Below, piece by piece: positions 37,301 to 44,388 of a stretch of 64,000 nucleotides of DNA. Made by a program: the position numbers and the translations under genes. The stretch is from positions 1 through 64,000 of the forward strand of contig JAKOPZ010000102.1 in assembly GCA_029778615.1 (NCBI GenBank), read 5' to 3'. The notes below the pieces were generated by a model that was not told where the DNA came from, made no database searches, and saw only the letters and a program-made list of their open reading frames with translations. Each line of letters opens with the position of its first letter. Position 1 is the stretch's first letter. Source of the DNA: Chloroflexota bacterium. Lineage in GTDB: Bacteria; Chloroflexota; Anaerolineae; UBA4142; SHND01.

Positions 37301-38204
37301 GAATGTTCTCGGCACGCTCAAGAGCAGCGCGGACGTTTCCACTACGACGAATCCGACCAACACCGGCAACGGCGTCCAAACAGACGACAATGGCGTTGGC
37401 ACCGATCCCGGCTCCAGTACGATTACCACGAGTACGTTCACACTCGGCGCGACCGGTACAAGCAATACGGCAGGTTCGACCTTTACCAATTCGAATGGAA
37501 CGACATCGCAGCCGACCATTTACTTTGGCTTTGCACCCGGTTCGCCCACATCCATTGACCTTGGTCAACTGACTGCCCAAGCGAATGACGATGGCAGTAT
37601 CACAATCGAGTGGGAAACCTTGAACGAGAGCAACATCCTCGGGTTTAATGTCCTGCGCAGCGAACGCAAGAATTCGGAACAAACGCAGGTGAACACCGAA
37701 CTCGTCGCGTCAGAGTCCGTTGGAGAAATTACAGGCAACGTGTACACATTTACGGATACGGGAGTCGCGACGGAAAAGAAATATTTCTACCGTCTCGAAA
37801 TTGTCCGTCCGAATGGCGAGAACGAATTCACCGAGCCCGTAAGCGTAACGACGACCGCCGGCGCGTGCAGCGGCAAACCGAACGTGCCGACGTTGGCGGG
37901 ACCGGAAGATGGGAAAAAAGTAAAGAAAGGCAAAGTGACCTTCACGTGGAATCCGGTCGAATGCGCGGCGAGTTACAAGTGGCAGCTGCGCGGCGATGCG
38001 TCGGATGGCGAATCTATCGCGAGCAAAAAAGATTTGACGACAACGCAGACGAGCATCAAAAAGTTGCAGCCGGGACGGACATATTACTGGCGCGTGCAAG
38101 CGTGCAATGCGGCGGGCAAGTGCAGTGCGAGTGAATGGTCGAGCATCGTCGTCAAGCAGCCGAAAGAGAAGCAGAAACAAAAAACCAAGTCAACCACCGA
38201 GTAA
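31350..38204 (+). CDS. Giant SdrD_B-repeat surface protein (2284 aa)
   Basis: An exported protein with a long signal region (about 1-48). An N-terminal SdrD_B domain (GTVFIDYDNDGVQDANEPAQSG) and a body of about 600 residues similar to that of the 1084-aa paralogue (STWGLGIQRSNLRAYFSAALVRH) are followed by some nine further SdrD_B-type domains. Each opens with a variant of LGDRVWxDxNxNGxQDxxE, for example LGNRVWRDDDGDGIQD, IGNRVWLDEDSNGYQD, LGDRVWIDINGNGYQD, IGDRVWLDINNNAAQD and LGNYVFNDANANGIQD. The Asp-rich loops fit Ca binding. The end is the same beta/Fn3 cassette as in the paralogue. It is probably an adhesin or matrix fibre. No anchor motif or catalytic domain is seen, and no leader RNA of the neighbouring type lies upstream. 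Confidence 0.88.
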   Translation: MKPFQLHSLVRYAMQRSIVLPMFFALALYLVANLGAPGNIAYAAGTYTGTVFIDYDNDGVQDANEPAQSGIAVALFDVNGNRCTTTTNSSGVWSINSSTCGGLSAGPYRVEFTIPASFSYFQPGAVGTGNSTSVVFVADGGATVNFGLMSPDEYAGAADVPLVTSNNSNPGASSTKTSSTTNPSVLAWPYNATAPSTFNPNDPDPTRSISFSGMGSTWGLGIQRSNLRAYFSAALVRHVDLGPAARPTTGAGNQSKAVDGVYMVDMSSTSGTLAGYFTLNGVSPANGNAGAINLGSVTRKIITTAVDTTGTTGTNQDLNALSTTNAESFDRDAFGKVATVGFGGAEVSSDDKYLWLVNLNQKSLIRVDITNYSSLPTGGSTPSASLVSHYTISTSGLSACGSGGTYRPWGLKLYRGRGYVGITCDVLNAQGTADAWVRSFDLNDPTAGFTTEVSIDLSRNTSGGASGYSREQTNNTVNTNTTFANRWNDWLNSFDARTGIAYETTGTNWEASRPQALIGDIEFTDSGDMVIGMLDRFGMQSGFLNYSTNPADDTSGSQQLYSANAGGDLIHACRSGSSYIVEGFSGCTIDNDTGPQSGLTNDGPNSVGEYYYDDYAYFGGTVTHFEVASGGLAVRRSTTEVVSTVFDPVRENANYQQGVRWFDTNTSSGNSTRGTALRSYQAWPVSGGNTSKANGLGDIEQLNVAPLELGNRVWRDDDGDGIQDPNEMAVAGVTVQLLRGGNVVGTAVTNSKGEYYFTSTPGTNDSNTSDNIGQVNDSSNGILRNTAYVVRINPTVGNNAALLSGLNLTTANASDSGAGDSGANADARDSDATLSSSNYEISLTTGGAGANNHTSDFGFTPLGAIGNRVWLDEDSNGYQDEGEDGLPNITVQLKNSGGTVIATTYTDANGNYLFKDLPAGSYFVQVLSGSVPTGLSQTTTYPNNGADLFNQNQSSGNGYAVTLSAGQENLTADFGYNWNPTSDVTTGGAVNATAALGDRVWIDINGNGYQDPFEVGVRGATVTLYYAAQNDGVYDDVYNVGGYTPTRTTDSNGNYMFDGLPPGAYVVQVTSDSGASHAILTAGQYNQTGDPEHWGTTGTNNDNKTTTPVVLGPGDVFLNADFGYQPNGAVLGSIGNFVWFDRDADGVGPNVDADGAGSGSAETHGASGTADSEEGIGGVSVSLIRDTNGNGVWDSGEPIIATQFTSDGTQDVDGDGNVDAKGAYRFRGLQLTDGSGSDDYLVWVNDTNRVLDGLRATYDKDGSSAPSSGVVTGLGISAVTNLGTTGGTPYGTNDATDQDFGYTGDGSGQRTSSAVLTSPTNSGVIGDRVWLDINNNAAQDSGELGIPGVRVNLYDSSGGLVATTLTGADGYYLFPNLPTSAGGIAYTVKVDTTTLPGGLTQTYDATNPTTDSTSTVTLTNAAPSNLLQDFGYRGTGTVGNLVWKDLNANGVYQANGADGVGGTEDDETGISGVTLDIYFDTNRNGKIDPGEPKLGTTTTDANGAYSFSGLPTNDGSGSAYYVVDVTDNKGILAGYWHSLGTAGSDNNSQTDPYGVSISPGSPDNLTADFGYYPKFAALGNYVFNDANANGIQDSGEVGINGVVVQLTITYPNGTTTTLYTTTGDDPNTNGTQTGWYSFGNLLQDENYNTTGGSGPTFSISVVTADNTGALANLVKTNIDQGANDKTDADNPAGVSATALKGVTTVSQNATANNESTIASYDFGYTAPVNLGDRIWYDTNNNGTLDAGEAGINGVTVRLYRDTNGNGTFDSATDTLVATTTTANASGNDGTYNFTLLTPSIEATISTHYFVVLPDTNFTSGGALASYLNSSSTVSANSDTNNADHGRVIGTLGQSGGYVVTQNAAGNNSGAVSVTLGGEPTNDGDGNNGNLTLDFGFYRLTASGKVWLDNGAGGGTSNNGMLDGSEGGLNSVRVELYKNGVLVAVAFTNSSGDYSFTQQTDSNGNGNNRPLQPGSDYTISIPSGQNVLGTLKSSADVSTTTNPTNTGNGVQTDDNGVGTDPGSSTITTSTFTLGATGTSNTAGSTFTNSNGTTSQPTIYFGFAPGSPTSIDLGQLTAQANDDGSITIEWETLNESNILGFNVLRSERKNSEQTQVNTELVASESVGEITGNVYTFTDTGVATEKKYFYRLEIVRPNGENEFTEPVSVTTTAGACSGKPNVPTLAGPEDGKKVKKGKVTFTWNPVECAASYKWQLRGDASDGESIASKKDLTTTQTSIKKLQPGRTYYWRVQACNAAGKCSASEWSSIVVKQPKEKQKQKTKSTTE

Positions 38205-38227
38205 GGGGAACCCCGGTGCGCCCCTGA
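37861..38227 (+). repeat. 367-bp C-terminal cassette, copy 2
   Basis: Matches 29904-30270 with two substitutions: GCGGCGAG versus GCGGTGAG, and GACATATT versus GACGTATT. Confidence 0.93.
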
Positions 38228-38231
38228 AAGC

Positions 38232-38270
38232 AAAACTCCTCAAACTGTGAAACAGTTTGAGGAGTTTTCG
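38232..38270 (+). terminator. Intrinsic terminator after the giant surface protein
   Basis: Stem AAAACTCCTCAAACTGT / ACAGTTTGAGGAGTTTT with a GAA loop. It is bidirectional in design. Confidence 0.9.
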
Positions 38271-38330
38271 TTTGTGTCGCGCAGAGCGCAGACATTGAAA
38301 ACGATTTTGCCGTCAAGATATTTTTCTTTA

Positions 38331-38472
38331 CCTAATGTGCAACACTTTTGTCATTTCGAGCGGAGCGAGAAATCTCGCAAGGCGCGAATGAGATTTCTCG
38401 CAAAACTTGTCCCGAAGCATTGAGGGAACGGCTCGAAATGACATTTGTCCCGCGAAAGAGTTGCACATTGAG
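38331..38472 (+). mobile_element. 142-bp MITE-like element, copy A
   Basis: Terminal inverted repeats are CCTAATGTGCAAC and its near-complement GTTGCACATTGAG, with internal inverted repeats around TGTCATTTCGAGC. A perfect 10-bp direct repeat (TTTTTCTTTA at 38321-38330 and 38473-38482) flanks it as a target-site duplication. An identical copy in opposite orientation lies at 55100-55241. It holds no gene of its own. Confidence 0.85.
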
Positions 38473-38479
38473 TTTTTCT

Positions 38480-39196
38480 TTATGTGATGAGCATAGGCGG
38501 CAAAAAATCAAAGCGATTGAGATACACCACCGCAACGCCGAACTCGCCTACGTCAATTCTCGATAGCGCGCAGTTGTTGAGGGTGAACCATGTTTTTTCC
38601 GAATCGGGAATTTGCAGCAAACTTGCAAGCAAGTGATTATAGAAACCGCCATGCGTGATGAGACCAATGACATCCTCCGAGTCACCGTGTCGCGTCATCA
38701 AATCCTCCCAAACGCGGCGCGCCCGTTCGGGACGCACAGTATCGTCCTCAAACGGACGGTCCCACCAGCCGCGTTCGTTCAAGTGCGCGGGCAGAGTCAA
38801 TTCGGGAAAATGTTTTTCAAAGTGCGCGCGGTTCGGTCCCTCTATCCCGCGTCGTTCGCCTGACACTTCATCCTTTAAATAGAGTCCGCCCGTTTCATGC
38901 GCGTCGCTCAACGCGACCAAAGGCACATTCAACGCGCGCGCAATCAACTGTCCCGTTTGCACCGCGCGGGTCATCAAACTGGTGTACAGCAGCAGCGGGC
39001 GCGCCGCATCTTTATACAAACCGTTGAGCGGCAAGCGCGCGTCCAATTCATCCCGCAAAAATTCGGCGACGCGTTCTGCCTGTGCGTATCCTACCGGTGT
39101 GAGCTCGGGGTCAACCGAGCGACCTTTATCCGCACCGGTTTCAGTCCACAACAAATTGTTTACGGATTGTCCGTGACGAATGAGATACAGACGCAT
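38480..39196 (-). CDS. Histidine phosphatase family protein
   Basis: A 238-residue protein starting MRLYLIRHGQS, the phosphohistidine motif of the phosphoglycerate-mutase/acid-phosphatase superfamily (RHG at 7-9). A second His is in GLITHGGFYNHLL, with LYTSLMTRAVQTGQLIA between them. Substrates in the family include sugar phosphates, nucleotides and proteins, so specificity is not given. A start 23 codons upstream (coupled to the preceding stop) is possible, but those residues look non-conserved. It follows the TPR gene at 39266 as the second gene of a minus-strand pair. Confidence 0.88.
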   Translation of the reverse strand: MRLYLIRHGQSVNNLLWTETGADKGRSVDPELTPVGYAQAERVAEFLRDELDARLPLNGLYKDAARPLLLYTSLMTRAVQTGQLIARALNVPLVALSDAHETGGLYLKDEVSGERRGIEGPNRAHFEKHFPELTLPAHLNERGWWDRPFEDDTVRPERARRVWEDLMTRHGDSEDVIGLITHGGFYNHLLASLLQIPDSEKTWFTLNNCALSRIDVGEFGVAVVYLNRFDFLPPMLIT

Positions 39197-39265
39197 ACCA
39201 TTCCATGTCGGCGCGCGGCGGCAGGCGCGTCCGCGCGGGTTTCGCGCATTGTGCCGCGCAAACAT

Positions 39266-39733
39266 TCAATTCAATTTTGTCAAACACTGGGCGAGCAATT
39301 CTTGATTCACTTGCGCGAACGGCTGAATTTCCAACGCGCGTTTGAATGCGCGCGCGGCGGCATCGTACTTGCCCAACGCGAGATAATTCAGACCCATGCC
39401 GTGCCATGCGCCGAAATGCTGCGGTTCGAGCCGCGTTGCCGCCTCGCAATCGGCAAGCGAGGCGATGTAATTTTTGACGAGATAGTACAACGTCGCGCGG
39501 CGATTCCACGCTTCCGCGAAATTTGGAAAATCCAAAATCAAATCGTTCAACCAAATTTCTGCCGTGTCGTACATGCCGCTCTCGACGGCTTGTTCCGCTT
39601 GCAGTAAACGAATTTCTGCTTCGGGTCCTGCCGCGCCAAAATATTCTTGCCACAGGCGCGAGGTTGCTTCTTCGCGCACGCGCGGGTCTGCGCTCTGTAA
39701 GTGTTGATACAACAAATTGGTTTCGTCGTTCAT
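39266..39733 (-). CDS. TPR-repeat protein
   Basis: A 155-residue soluble protein with about three TPR units: AEIWLNDLILDFPNFAEAWNRRATLYYLV, DCEAATRLEPQHFGAWHGMGLNYLALGKY, and AFKRALEIQPFAQVNQELLA. The N-terminal LYQHLQSADPRVREEATSRLWQEYF recalls small TPR proteins found widely in bacteria with no known role. The start at 39733 (MNDETN) is favoured over upstream ATGs in repeat-like sequence, but no strong ribosome-binding site is seen. It is probably co-transcribed with the phosphatase. Confidence 0.75.
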   Translation of the reverse strand: MNDETNLLYQHLQSADPRVREEATSRLWQEYFGAAGPEAEIRLLQAEQAVESGMYDTAEIWLNDLILDFPNFAEAWNRRATLYYLVKNYIASLADCEAATRLEPQHFGAWHGMGLNYLALGKYDAAARAFKRALEIQPFAQVNQELLAQCLTKLN

Positions 39734-39920
39734 CGTTTCGTAACGCATTGTACCACAACGCGCCGGCATCAACGCAAGAACGCCAAATGGTTCGCCTTCC
39801 GCATCGCGTATGTGTAACAGCGTTCGTTCGAATCGCATCGCTCCTTCACACGTCCTTCACACCTTTCGCGTATGGTGAGCATAGAAAAGTAACGGATTGA
39901 AATCCAATAGACTCTATCGG

Positions 39921-40031
39921 AAATAGACAGGATTAACAGGATGTACAGGATTCAATCCAGAATCAAGTTTATAAAATCATGTTCATCGTGTTAATCCTGT
40001 CAAAAATCTTATTCCTGATAAAGTCTATTTC
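39921..40031. repeat. 111-bp inverted-repeat element upstream of the cupredoxin gene
   Basis: Terminal arms GAAATAGAC / GTCTATTTC and inner arms GACAGGATTAACA / TGTTAATCCTGTC form a large hairpin. It includes 9-mer repeats of ACAGGATxx. It ends 18 bp before the cupredoxin start and may be part of its mRNA leader. Confidence 0.7.
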
Positions 40032-40048
40032 TCAGAAAGGTGTTGAAA

Positions 40049-40924
40049 ATGAAAACTCGAACAAAATTCCTCGTCGGTATCGGCATCACCGTGTTCTTGA
40101 TGCTCGGACTCGCGGTCGGCGGATGGTTCTGGACCACCGCTTTCGCGCAAGGTCCCGGGCAGGGCGGCAATTGGAATGCAATGCACGATAATCAAGCGGT
40201 CACGCAATTGCTCAAAAGCGACACGAGCGCGTTGCTCGCGGAACGTCAGGCGGGCAAGAGCTGGCTCGACATTGCGGCAGCAAAAGATGTGAGCGAACAA
40301 GCGCTGCTCGACGCATTGATGGAACCCGTAACACAAAGACATGCGTGGATGACACAAAATTATTCACAGACCAACGCGCAACAAATGACCGAATGGATGC
40401 GTCAGCAATTGACCCAAGACCTTGGCGCAACTCAATTTGGCACGTTGGCAGACAGGCATGTCTTTGGCGGCGCGACGATGTTTGCGCCCAACAATCGCGG
40501 CATGATGGGCAATTGGAACGGGCGCAACAATTTCGGCGGCATGATGCGCGGCGGGATGATGGGCAACGCGTATGGCAACGGATATGGCGGCATGATGGGC
40601 GGCTGGAACAATGCGCCAAACGTCATTGCGACACCGGTGCCGTCGTCACAAAAAATTGACCGCGAGATTCAAATGACCGTGAGCAATTTTCAATACAGCC
40701 CGACCCAAGTCACCGTCAAGGCGGGCGAGACCGTCAAGTTCTCGATTGCGAATCAAGACCGCTTTGCGCACAATGTAGTGAGCGTGCAGGGCAAGCTCGC
40801 CAACACGGTACTGGCTCCGAATCAAACCACATCCATCGTGTGGAGTGCGCCGAATCAGCCGGGAACGTACACCGTCATTTGCACATGGCATCCGGGAATG
40901 CAATTTAACATTGTGGTTGAATAA
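40049..40924 (+). CDS. Exported Met-rich cupredoxin (blue-copper-type) protein
   Basis: A 291-residue protein with a signal peptide about 1-34 (LVGIGITVFLMLGLAVGGWFW). A helical N-terminal domain (DNQAVTQLLKSDTSALLAERQAGKSW) precedes a Gly/Met/Asn-rich stretch (NRGMMGNWNG, MMRGGMMGNAYG) that could hold Cu(I). The C-terminal cupredoxin domain has the type I copper ligands: His in RFAHNVV, then Cys, His and Met in VICTWHPGM. It may carry electrons or buffer copper for the respiratory genes that follow. It is transcribed on its own, ending at a strong terminator. Confidence 0.88.
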   Translation: MKTRTKFLVGIGITVFLMLGLAVGGWFWTTAFAQGPGQGGNWNAMHDNQAVTQLLKSDTSALLAERQAGKSWLDIAAAKDVSEQALLDALMEPVTQRHAWMTQNYSQTNAQQMTEWMRQQLTQDLGATQFGTLADRHVFGGATMFAPNNRGMMGNWNGRNNFGGMMRGGMMGNAYGNGYGGMMGGWNNAPNVIATPVPSSQKIDREIQMTVSNFQYSPTQVTVKAGETVKFSIANQDRFAHNVVSVQGKLANTVLAPNQTTSIVWSAPNQPGTYTVICTWHPGMQFNIVVE

Positions 40925-40944
40925 CAAGTCACTCGAACACAAAG

Positions 40945-40980
40945 AAACGCGCAAGGAAAAAATCCTTGCGCGTTTTTTTT
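40945..40980 (+). terminator. Intrinsic terminator after the cupredoxin gene
   Basis: Stem AAACGCGCAAGG / CCTTGCGCGTTT with an AAAAAAT loop is followed by a T-run. Confidence 0.92.
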
Positions 40981-41193
40981 GTTTTGGACGCGCAAGTTTT
41001 TTTCCCTCACGGCTCAATACCTCACACTACACCCGCACACGCCAGTGGCAGTGAACCGCCTACGCAATAAAGCAAAGCGTGCGGGAAACACCCCACGCGC
41101 CAAATACAGGGTCTTGCGGATTGATTGTGTATGCGCGCAAGGCGTATAGTTCAAGTGAAAAAAGGGGTTGGACTGTTCGAGGAGGCACAAGCC

Positions 41194-41412
41194 ATGTTTG
41201 AAGAAATTATCGCTTTTGTACGCGATGCAATAGTCATCGGCTACATGTTTGTTTTGCGAATTGGCGTGCCCATTATCGTAACGTTGTTCATGGGCTGGTG
41301 GCTGGAGCGCAAGCTCGCCGAATGGGATGCCAAAGAAATTGCCGAGTTGGAAGCGGCAAAAGATAAAGAACGCCGCCAAGTGGAACAGCCGATTCATTCC
41401 CAAGTCAAGTGA
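41194..41412 (+). CDS. Small single-pass membrane protein of the HybA/HybB-like cluster
   Basis: A 72-residue protein with a GAGGAGG site nine bases from the ATG. One membrane helix (about 15-37, YMFVLRIGVPIIVTLFMGWWL) is followed by a charged helical tail (KLAEWDAKEIAELEAAKDKERRQ). The helix closely resembles the first helix of the next gene product and of the HybB-like protein. There is no recognised domain. It is the first gene of the cluster 41194-44131 and is probably a small subunit or assembly factor of that membrane complex. Confidence 0.75.
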   Translation: MFEEIIAFVRDAIVIGYMFVLRIGVPIIVTLFMGWWLERKLAEWDAKEIAELEAAKDKERRQVEQPIHSQVK

Positions 41413-41419
41413 GACGCAC

Positions 41420-41776
41420 ATGTCAAGCGAAACTTTGGCGGTCCTGCGCGATGCGTTCGTTCTGACGTACATGCTTGTTTTGCGCGTCGCCGTGCCCTTG
41501 CTGACGATTTTTTTGGTCGGCAGGTGGATACGGCGTCGCATGGTAGAAACAGATTTGCGCGAACAGCGCGCCCGCATGGGCGAACCGTACTGTTGGGACA
41601 TTCGCCATAACGCGCACACCGCGCAGGCGAAATTTGCCGCCGCCGCGCATCCTGATTTGCCGTGCTGGTTGGCGGTGCAAAGCCAAGGCGGCGGTGTGAC
41701 GGACGCGTGTTTCAATTGCCCGCGCTATGCAGTCAACACGACCCTGCGCGCGGGCGACGCATTGGAGGTTAGGTGA
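41420..41776 (+). CDS. Membrane protein with a two-CW-like cysteine domain
   Basis: A 118-residue protein starting 8 bp after the previous stop. The N-terminal helix (about 16-36, YMLVLRVAVPLLTIFLVGRWI) is similar to that of its neighbour. The C-terminal domain has PYCWDIRHN, LPCWLAVQ and DACFNCPRY, the spacing of 'two-CW' domains, which have two Cys-Trp pairs plus CxxC and probably bind a metal or Fe-S centre. It may face the cytoplasm or the exterior; topology is uncertain. The tight operon with the Fe-S and HybB-like genes suggests a redox or sensory subunit. Confidence 0.75.
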   Translation: MSSETLAVLRDAFVLTYMLVLRVAVPLLTIFLVGRWIRRRMVETDLREQRARMGEPYCWDIRHNAHTAQAKFAAAAHPDLPCWLAVQSQGGGVTDACFNCPRYAVNTTLRAGDALEVR

Positions 41777-41777
41777 G

Positions 41778-42683
41778 ATGAACAATGGCACCAATATCAC
41801 GCGGCGTGATTTTTTGAAATGGTCGGGCAGCAGCGCCCTGGCATTGAGCACGCTGGCAATTTTTGACCAAACCGCGCTGGCGGAATTTTTGGGTGATGAC
41901 GCCGCGGCGAATCAAATGGGAATTTTAGTGGACACGACAAAATGTATTGGCTGTCGTCAATGCCAAATCGCCTGTCAAGCCAAAAATAATTTGCCCGCGC
42001 TGCCGGAAAAAATTCCCGCGCACGAAACGTATCCCGCGCAATTGTCCGCCACCGCGTTCACGCATGTTGAATTTTTCCAGACGGGCGGAACGGAGGACGC
42101 GCCGGTTTTTTCAAGCATCAAGCGTCAATGTATGCACTGTCTCGAACCCGCGTGCGCGTCGGTGTGTCCTGTCGCGGCGATTGTAAAAACTCCACAGGGT
42201 CCGGTTGTCTATGACGCGGACAAGTGCATGGGATGTCGCTACTGCATGGCGGCGTGTCCGTTCAATGTTCCCAAATTTGAATGGGACTCGCCCAATCCGC
42301 GCATACGCAAATGCAATATGTGCGCCGACCGCCTCGCGGAAGGAAAATTGCCCGCGTGCGTGGAAGCATGTCCGACCGGCACGCTGAAATTTGGGACGCG
42401 CAAAGAATTGGTCGCGGAAGCACAAGCGCGTGTCGCCTCAAGTCCGGACCAGTACGTGCCGTACATTTATGGATTGAGTGAAGTGGGTGGCACATCGGTT
42501 TTGTATTTGGCAAATGTGCCGTTCGAGAAACTCGGTTTGAACGCGAGTCTGCCCAAGACCGCGCTGCCCGATTTGACCTGGCAAGTGATGGAAAAAATTC
42601 CGGCGGTTGCGGTAGGCGTCGGTTTGTTGATGGGCGGCGTGGCGTGGTGGCGAAATCGAAAGGGTACAAGTAACGAGCATTGA
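41778..42683 (+). CDS. HybA-like Tat-exported 4x[4Fe-4S] ferredoxin subunit
   Basis: A 301-residue protein. A twin-arginine signal (TRRDFLKWSG) and a hydrophobic stretch lead to four cysteine clusters: KCIGCRQCQIAC, QCMHCLEPACASVC, KCMGCRYCMAAC and KCNMCADRLAEGKLPACVEAC. This is the HybA/DmsB/NrfC pattern for four [4Fe-4S] clusters. A C-terminal membrane anchor (PAVAVGVGLLMGGVAWW) follows. It should pass electrons between an exported redox partner and the quinone-reactive HybB-like protein. No catalytic subunit (hydrogenase, molybdoenzyme) is encoded nearby. A GGAGG site precedes the ATG. Confidence 0.92.
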   Translation: MNNGTNITRRDFLKWSGSSALALSTLAIFDQTALAEFLGDDAAANQMGILVDTTKCIGCRQCQIACQAKNNLPALPEKIPAHETYPAQLSATAFTHVEFFQTGGTEDAPVFSSIKRQCMHCLEPACASVCPVAAIVKTPQGPVVYDADKCMGCRYCMAACPFNVPKFEWDSPNPRIRKCNMCADRLAEGKLPACVEACPTGTLKFGTRKELVAEAQARVASSPDQYVPYIYGLSEVGGTSVLYLANVPFEKLGLNASLPKTALPDLTWQVMEKIPAVAVGVGLLMGGVAWWRNRKGTSNEH

Positions 42684-42757
42684 GCATTGAGTATTGAACG
42701 TGGTGATGTTACTCATACCTCATCGCTCGTAGGTCATCCCTCATTCCGGAGGTTGCT

Positions 42758-44131
42758 ATGTTTGAACAATTTTCTCTATTCATCGGCGAGGTGTTAACGT
42801 TACTCGCATTTATTGTGCTGCGTTTGGTGCTGCCGCTCGCGTTCATGTTCGGCATCGGCTGGCTGTTGTGGAAATTTTTTGCGCCGCTGCCCGTGCCCGA
42901 ACCGGGACGCGTGCCCGTGCGCGAACGCTTTGGAGAATTTGTGCTGCGCGTGCGCGAACTGCCGAGCATTCAAATTCCCGAATTGTCGGCGCGCCAAATC
43001 CTCGCGGTCTTTACCGTGTTGATGTTGTGGATTGCGGCGGCAGGTTTTGTCATTGCGCGCGTGTTCTGGGGCTTGGGGACCGTGACCGCGCTCAGCGATA
43101 CCGTGCCGTGGGGCTTGTGGATTGGCTTTGATGTGATGACCGGTGTCGCACTCGCCGCCGGTGGGTTTGTGCTCGCGGCAACCGTGTACGTCTTTCGCCT
43201 CGAACGGTATCGCCCGTTGGTTCGCCCGGCGGTGTTGACCGCGCTCATCGGTTACGGTTTGGTCGTCGTCGCGCTGTTGATGGACCTCGGACGCTGGTAC
43301 AACATTTGGCATCCCATCGTCATGTGGAATCCGCATTCCGTTATGTTTGAAGTGGCGTGGTGTGTGATGTTGTACACGACAGTGCTGCTGCTCGAATTCA
43401 GTCCCGCCGTATGGGAACGTTTCAAAATCGGTTGGGCGCAAAAGCTCTTGCACAAAATTGTCATCCCGCTCGTCATTCTCGGCGTTGTGCTTTCCACACT
43501 GCATCAATCCTCGCTCGGCTCGCTGTATCTGATTTTTGCGACCAAGTTGAGCGCGTTCTGGTACACGCCGCTGCTGCCGGTGCTCTTTTTCGTCTCGGCG
43601 GTTATTGTCGGTCTGAGCATGGTGATTGTGGAAGGCAGTCTCGCCGCGCGCGCCTTTGGACTGAAAGGCGAAGGTGATTTGCTTGCGGGTCTTGCCCGAG
43701 CCGGCGCGGTGGTGTTGAGCATCTATCTCGTGCTCAAGGTCGGTGATTTGCTTTGGCGCGGACAGCTGGAGCGGTTGTTCACATTGAGTTTCGGGAGTGT
43801 GCTCGTGTGGATTGAATTGCTCGTCGGCATCGCAGTCCCGCTCGTACTGTTCAGCACCACGCGCGGACGTGAGAATGGGCGACTGCGCTTTCGCGGCGCG
43901 TTGATGGTGCTCGGCGGCATCCTGCTCAACCGCATGAATGTGGCAGTGTTCGGCTTTTATGACTATACAATGCAGTTCGGCAGTGTTTACATTCCGTCGT
44001 TGGGCGAATGGGTTGTCACGTTGGCGTTGGTTGCCGCAGGTGTAACGGCGTATGTGATTGCGGTGAAACTGTTCCCGATTTTGCCGCCAGCACACCGCGA
44101 GCTCACACCTCAAACGCTTACCGTCAAGTAG
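42758..44131 (+). CDS. HybB/NrfD-like integral membrane quinone-reactive subunit
   Basis: A 457-residue polytopic protein with about ten helices. The N-terminal segment (EVLTLLAFIVLRLVLPLAFMFGIGWLLW) is like the helices of the two small proteins upstream. It is followed by a cytoplasmic stretch and then the HybB/NrfD core with GLGTVTALSDTVPWGLWIGFDVMTGVALAAGGF, a recognisable HybB signature, and LLMDLGRWYNIWHPIVMWNPHSVMFEVAWCV. Family members exchange electrons with menaquinone without heme, some with proton translocation. It completes the cluster with the Tat Fe-S subunit. Confidence 0.92.
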   Translation: MFEQFSLFIGEVLTLLAFIVLRLVLPLAFMFGIGWLLWKFFAPLPVPEPGRVPVRERFGEFVLRVRELPSIQIPELSARQILAVFTVLMLWIAAAGFVIARVFWGLGTVTALSDTVPWGLWIGFDVMTGVALAAGGFVLAATVYVFRLERYRPLVRPAVLTALIGYGLVVVALLMDLGRWYNIWHPIVMWNPHSVMFEVAWCVMLYTTVLLLEFSPAVWERFKIGWAQKLLHKIVIPLVILGVVLSTLHQSSLGSLYLIFATKLSAFWYTPLLPVLFFVSAVIVGLSMVIVEGSLAARAFGLKGEGDLLAGLARAGAVVLSIYLVLKVGDLLWRGQLERLFTLSFGSVLVWIELLVGIAVPLVLFSTTRGRENGRLRFRGALMVLGGILLNRMNVAVFGFYDYTMQFGSVYIPSLGEWVVTLALVAAGVTAYVIAVKLFPILPPAHRELTPQTLTVK

Positions 44132-44197
44132 AGACCGAATCGGACGCCCGGCGTTGTTGCCGCGAGCGTCGCTTGCGAACTCTGCCTCCGTTCGCAG

Positions 44198-44252
44198 GTC
44201 GCATGTCGTCGCCTTTGCCGAAAGCAGAGAGACGATGTGCGACTTTTTTTTA
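44198..44252 (+). terminator. Intrinsic terminator after the HybB-like gene
   Basis: Imperfect arms GTCGCATGTCGTC / GACGATGTGCGAC are followed by a run of nine T. Confidence 0.8.
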
Positions 44253-44388
44253 TTGAAAAAGGCGAGCAGTTTTAACAAAGCGGCGCCGCCGCGCACCAAA
44301 CGCGTTTGGGACTGAATTACGACTGGGCGCGAACCCCGAACGCGCTACACTCGCGGTGCGGAAAAAATCGCGCACGGGAGTGGCGTTC

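Noticed and set aside
41778-44131. Hydrogenase operon
   Set aside because: Only the HybA- and HybB-like subunits are present; no NiFe large or small subunit or maturation gene is in the window.
42800-44299. 499-codon open frame antisense to the HybB-like gene
   Set aside because: The product is Gln/His/Arg-rich without domain features. The sense strand carries a clear membrane protein family.
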